From: a virus
Reading direction: 5' to 3' (one strand)
Length of the DNA stretch: 32,207 nucleotides
IMG/VR virus record: IMGVR_UViG_3300044636_000070
Location: 1 to 32,207 of that record
The notes under the pieces are model-generated. The model searched no databases. It was not told the DNA's origin and saw only the letters and a list, made by a program, of their open reading frames with translations. This document shows positions 31,001 to 32,207 of the stretch, piece by piece. Position numbers and translations under genes: made by a program. Numbering within the stretch: the stretch's first letter is position 1; each line of letters opens with the position of its first letter.

Positions 31001-32207
31001 GTTGGCAGTGGCGGGGAAGATATCCGCCTCAACCAACTGAAGAGTTATGTTGACGCAAACACGCTTGATTTGACTGAGCTTCAAGAACTTGCGGGTAAAG
31101 AAAACTACACGATTACCCCAGAAGATATTGCTCGGTTTGTTGGTCAGGGTAAAGAATCAGATCTGACTTCGCAAGCGTCCAGATACTTTGATGACTCTTC
31201 CGTATCAATTGACGAAGCACGAGCTATTTTTTCTGAACTTGGTTATGAACCATCTAACCAAGAACTCGCGGAGTTCGTCGGCCGTGCGGATGAAGCTGGC
31301 TTAGCGGGGCGTATCGAGAGATTTGTTGACCCACTTATGGTTGACGCGGATGAACTCCGCGCTAAAGCAGCGGAATATGGGTACACGTTGACTCCCGAAG
31401 ACATCGCTCGATACTCTGGTGTGGGTAGCGAAGCAGACGTATTGGATCGGGTTGGCGAGATCTTCTATGACGCGACACAAAAGAAGCCGCCCCTTGCAGA
31501 CGTGACCGAGGGTGTCTTTAAACCTGAAGACACAGCACAGCCGCCTCCCCCGCCTGAGGATGAACCTGATCTTCTTGCGGATGTGACTGAGAGCGTCTTC
31601 AAGCCGACAGACACAACGCAGCCGCCTCCCCCGCCTGAGGATGAACCTGATCTTCTTGCGGATGTGACTGAGAGCGTCTTTAAACCTGAAGACACGTCGC
31701 AGCAGCCACCGCCTCCACCTGAGGGGCAACCTGATCTTCTTGCAGATGTGACTGAAAGCATTTTCAAGCCAACAGACACGTCGCAGCAGCCGCCCCCACC
31801 CGAACCTGACTTACCTATCGTTGAAGATCAGCCGCTAGATATTTCACAGGTTGCGCCCGACGTATCGACTGCGGTTAGTAACGCCCCCTCATCCGGTACT
31901 TTGCTGGCGGGTCTCTCTGATTTCGACGTAGATGTTGGTGATCTGTCGGAAGTTCTCGATGACCTTACTTCTACTGTTCCGGGCGGGCTATCAAGTGATG
32001 AGCTTGATGTTGCATTGTCGGATCTGATTGCACCACCACCGCCTCCGCCCCCACCTCCCCCGGTCGAGGAAGAAGAGATTCCGGTCGAGGAAGAAGAGAT
32101 TCCGGTCGAGGAAGAAGAGATTCCGGTCGAGGAAGAAGAGATTCCGGTCGAGGAAGAAGAGATTCCGGTCGAGGAAGAAGAGATTCCGGTCGAGGAAGAA
32201 GAGATTC
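25088..32207 (+). CDS. Giant repeat protein, incomplete at the right edge; putative virion/ejection protein
   Basis: Begins at ATG 25088 (TAATG with the gene before) and stays open to the edge: at least 2373 codons. Residues 1-230 are Gly/Ala-rich with hydrophobic helices (AGASGFTAAIGTSLAAAIG near the start), like membrane-active ejection proteins. Residues ~235-380 form a charged coiled-coil region (DVESDIRENIYKQ, ALEAKIADYKDDYDDL). Residues ~450-2130 are about 35 degenerate copies of a 45-50-residue repeat centred on GYTLT. Then follow four Pro-rich repeats, a linker, ten prolines and PVEEEEI repeats. I followed the frame across the window and found no stop. No catalytic motif is visible. 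Position after the tail genes suggests a packaged virion or tail protein; a host-interacting protein is also possible. Confidence 0.88.
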   Translation, partial: MPAAPLILAYAGASGFTAAIGTSLAAAIGVSSIGTVAATAIGTAALSGGLTAIQGGSVSNILKSAVIGGVTSYAGGAIAAEVSQSISSDVFFQAIGNDVSGATAKAMSDVAGNMAGAMASGAFVSGFQALAAGKDPIQALLKGGLTAGVTAGVGSTLNETLKGLGIDSSFATNTFTRAASAAIASELLGGSTEKAFLGSLTSSAIDTVGRYLGGTFNSVLKDASAGVSDVVTRFNDVESDIRENIYKQNSVVAQDTKIRESLQREAAYLQRSIDYYNANEAPYDYDGRYAARLRVRANELQADVEEYKTTTRPALEAKIADYKDDYDDLTESLGGLQKELTTAISEFQVQELANAAKVSAAFNAVAEIKDLYKEAKGVDIPDSLLAEYLPAIDPAKNVANDPTSINGLVQEINVRKEVPDFDEASYKAAMGVSSWDKSFNPYAHFLETGKDLDIPTNAEDLAKYNQLKEIAAKEGYTLKPEDIKLYREFDNPDKADVAADLTEQLDKKVLTSSELSQIEAEEGIRLTYAERDALLKTGGTEEELASKVRGILDPRYFSKSEAEQALIEAGVDPTLAKDQAWRASGQDDSKLAEAVDNLTLDADEVLAIAKREGLTLTREEAQEIAKSAGSSSSEYNLEKKVTPVLDARGVTYNEAYNAAAAEGYRLTEDEFNKQFAGKAGSETDLLAQVQGYADNKYTTRAEAEQALIDAGFDPEFAKSQAFFAQGAGEGKVQETVNKYTLDADEVLAIAAKEGATLTREQAQEIANRAGVGSAYDLEGKITPNLDALGLTLAEAKNAAAAEGYTLTDKEFQQFAGKAGSEADLLKQVQDYADPLYTTRAEAEQALLNAGFDPEFAKQQALFAQGAGEGRVQQTINQYTLDADEVLAIAAKEGATLTREQAQEIADKAGVGYAYELERGITPDLDTLGLTLAEAKNAAAAEGYTLTDEEFKQFAGKAGSEADLLAQVQGYADNKYTTRAEAEQALIDAGFDPEFAKSQAYYAQGAGEGNIQETVNKYTLDADEVLAIAAKEGATLTREQAQEIADRAGVGYAYELERGITPDLDALGLTLAEAKNAAAAEGYTLTDEEFKQFAGKAGSETDLLAQVQSYADDKYTTEDEAKQLLLDAGLSEEQAEEEAWFASGAGDRTAAVKQTVDKYTEAAESGLDIPVLSDEAEAAAKRLVDLQAIAVEEGVKLSEENLNKYLQSDDNIQDIQQEFDKSTASQEEIQAIAENQGYTLTDEDAAKFATLDESQVEALVDDAVMTPDEVRSYAATLVPEGFELSDTEIQQLGSGDEATIRSRLESYVDQNYIDEAELRAEAKKYGYTLSDEDIENYVGRGGESAVLGQASADFDRQTVDRAELEARAKAEGYTLTDADIARFTGQQDEVDTLDLAQDYFDDRYITRTELQALAKQEGYTLTSADYSAFSGKVDDQDTVFERANAKFSDPNIVDLDELQALAKQEGYTLTPEDIAAYTGRRNEAETLKGVQGMFAAKGITDAELNELRWDYNDPEMTREEAQNLSSQYADWLTKLPDAEAVDYSEAKAAADSVRARTGYVLSDQEIRNFMGMSPESGLLQRMIDYTDPRYIDLTEARAAANAEGWYPTDSQLQSMGFVGKQDEATYLPQYKAEFDRRALSIPEVKAEAANYGYTLTDTDATNLKSALETTTPDKTLGYVENNYLPAVLDAQTVTADEIRDAFKSYGYEPTDDEVAAIQKNFTPPTISQLTTAAKNPYGTYNLLNRGADYYALGNAQDPTKPQGVFGYIDSTRIDSDEVKQWALDQGYDAATAAAVAASFQPISQPGVNLEGTVGAQLQQEFDRNAVSSSEAYDELIKAGVPVDQILSGETAKFTGVGDEATKLQAARDYVDKVIVTPEEVREQLIAQGVPASAITDEMVTPFVRSDYIQRTTTTDPNTGYSFTRVSNSAPREDAIFSNIGAQYDPLYTNADEAEQAFKAAGYTPTPEEIAQFVGSGGEDIRLNQLKSYVDANTLDLTELQELAGKENYTITPEDIARFVGQGKESDLTSQASRYFDDSSVSIDEARAIFSELGYEPSNQELAEFVGRADEAGLAGRIERFVDPLMVDADELRAKAAEYGYTLTPEDIARYSGVGSEADVLDRVGEIFYDATQKKPPLADVTEGVFKPEDTAQPPPPPEDEPDLLADVTESVFKPTDTTQPPPPPEDEPDLLADVTESVFKPEDTSQQPPPPPEGQPDLLADVTESIFKPTDTSQQPPPPEPDLPIVEDQPLDISQVAPDVSTAVSNAPSSGTLLAGLSDFDVDVGDLSEVLDDLTSTVPGGLSSDELDVALSDLIAPPPPPPPPPPVEEEEIPVEEEEIPVEEEEIPVEEEEIPVEEEEIPVEEEEIPVEEEEI
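26440..31470 (+). repeat. Array of ~35 degenerate 'GYTLT' repeats (protein level)
   Basis: Typical unit: D-x-x-x-(V/Y)-x-x-x-E-x-x-x-x-A-x-x-x-G-Y-T-L-T-x-x-(D/E)-I-x-x-(F/Y)-x-G and a spacer of about 15. Clear examples are KEGYTLKPEDI near 26507, KKYGYTLSDEDIENYVGRG near 29046, KAEGYTLTDADIARFTGQQ near 29180, KQEGYTLTSADY near 29330, KQEGYTLTPEDIAAYTGRR near 29468 and AEYGYTLTPEDIARYSGVG near 31372. Some units are shorter or replace GYTLT with AGFDPEF. Predicted mostly helical. Unit count is approximate. Confidence 0.88.
26885..28559 (+). repeat. Higher-order tandem repeat, 4 copies of about 417 bp
   Basis: The block LDADEVLAIA begins at 26885, 27308, 27725 and 28142: spacings of 423, 417 and 417 bases. 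Each copy joins three different monomers (a TREQAQ unit, an AEGYTLTD unit and an AEQAL-AGFDPEFA unit) in the same order. The second to fourth copies are highly similar in DNA; the first copy and the end of the fourth have diverged. This points to recent tandem duplication of a three-monomer block. Confidence 0.9.
31493..31817 (+). repeat. Four tandem 27-28-residue Pro-rich repeats
   Basis: Units start at 31493, 31574, 31655 and 31739 (81, 81 and 84 bases apart). Each reads LADVTE-(G/S)-(V/I)FKP, then (E/T)DT-Q and PPPPPE, and closes DEPDL or a variant. The first three are very similar in DNA and the fourth is shorter at its end. They link the helical array to the Pro/Glu tail. Confidence 0.92.
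32060..32206 (+). repeat. Perfect 21-bp tandem array encoding PVEEEEI, truncated by the edge
   Basis: Seven identical, in-frame copies starting at 32060 and every 21 bases to 32186, with one base of an eighth at 32207. It follows ten consecutive Pro codons (32033-32062; the last Pro is the first residue of the array). Because the copies are identical, the array length is likely to vary between strains and to break short-read assembly. Confidence 0.97.

Noticed and set aside
31301-31779. Minus-strand repetitive ORFs (Gly/Ser/Arg-rich)
   Set aside because: They are the mirror image of the Pro-rich tandem repeats of the giant gene; the repeats are in phase only with the + strand frame as an extension of a continuous ORF.
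32060-32206. Iterons or a replication origin made of 21-bp repeats
   Set aside because: The array is in frame with the giant ORF, has no AT-rich partner or DnaA-like site, and repeats of a multiple of three bases fit protein selection.

Overview
The window reads as the structural and lysis half of a tailed double-stranded DNA bacteriophage. The gene families and the many Lys/Gly-rich mini-proteins resemble those of uncultured aquatic (freshwater or marine) Caudoviricetes; this is recalled family knowledge, not a database search. Every supported gene lies on the + strand. Genes are tightly packed with ATGA, TAATG or 8-base start/stop overlaps. No integrase, replication gene, tRNA or host gene is visible. 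Two adaptor-type proteins, a P22 gp10-like tail protein and the absence of a tail-tube/sheath/tape-measure set suggest a short-tailed (podovirus-like) particle. The host cannot be named from the sequence.

Layout. (1) 1-8554, packaging and head: a promoter-like site, small-terminase-like protein, large terminase, portal, a 65-aa protein, a GroES-like (Cpn10) protein, scaffold-like protein, conserved head protein, a beta-rich structural protein and a Mu gpT-like major capsid protein, closed by a strong intrinsic terminator. (2) 8555-12763, an accessory cassette: three proteins share the same 22-residue N-terminal tag plus a glycine linker, two paralogous 45/46-aa proteins accompany two of them, and two GT32-type glycosyltransferases, a hexapeptide acyltransferase and a small beta-rich protein are interleaved. 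(3) 12766-14643, lysis: two membrane proteins (one resembling the GTA_holin_3TM family), a GH24 lysozyme with an E-x8-C-x5-T catalytic triad, and a third small membrane protein; two out-of-frame ORFs, each with a membrane segment, sit inside the lysozyme gene. (4) 14166-17645, a run of seven small Lys/Gly-rich proteins, three of which end in related C-terminal tags, interleaved with an adaptor protein and a CxxC/CxxC protein. (5) 17649-24632, tail: second adaptor, small structural protein, repeat-containing tail fibre, putative adhesin, large gp10-like protein and a two-part virion protein. (6) 24672 to the right edge: a small alpha/beta protein followed by a giant gene open for at least 2373 codons and still open at the edge.

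The most unusual element is the giant gene. Its product has a Gly/Ala-rich hydrophobic N-terminus, a coiled-coil section, about 35 degenerate copies of a 45-50-residue 'GYTLT' repeat (some organised in a 417-bp higher-order repeat), four 27-28-residue Pro-rich repeats, a ten-proline run and a perfect 21-bp tandem array encoding PVEEEEI. The window ends inside that array. Its position after the tail genes and its build suggest a virion or DNA-ejection protein, but its function is not known from the sequence. The second notable element is the tagged-protein and glycan-enzyme cassette between capsid and lysis genes.
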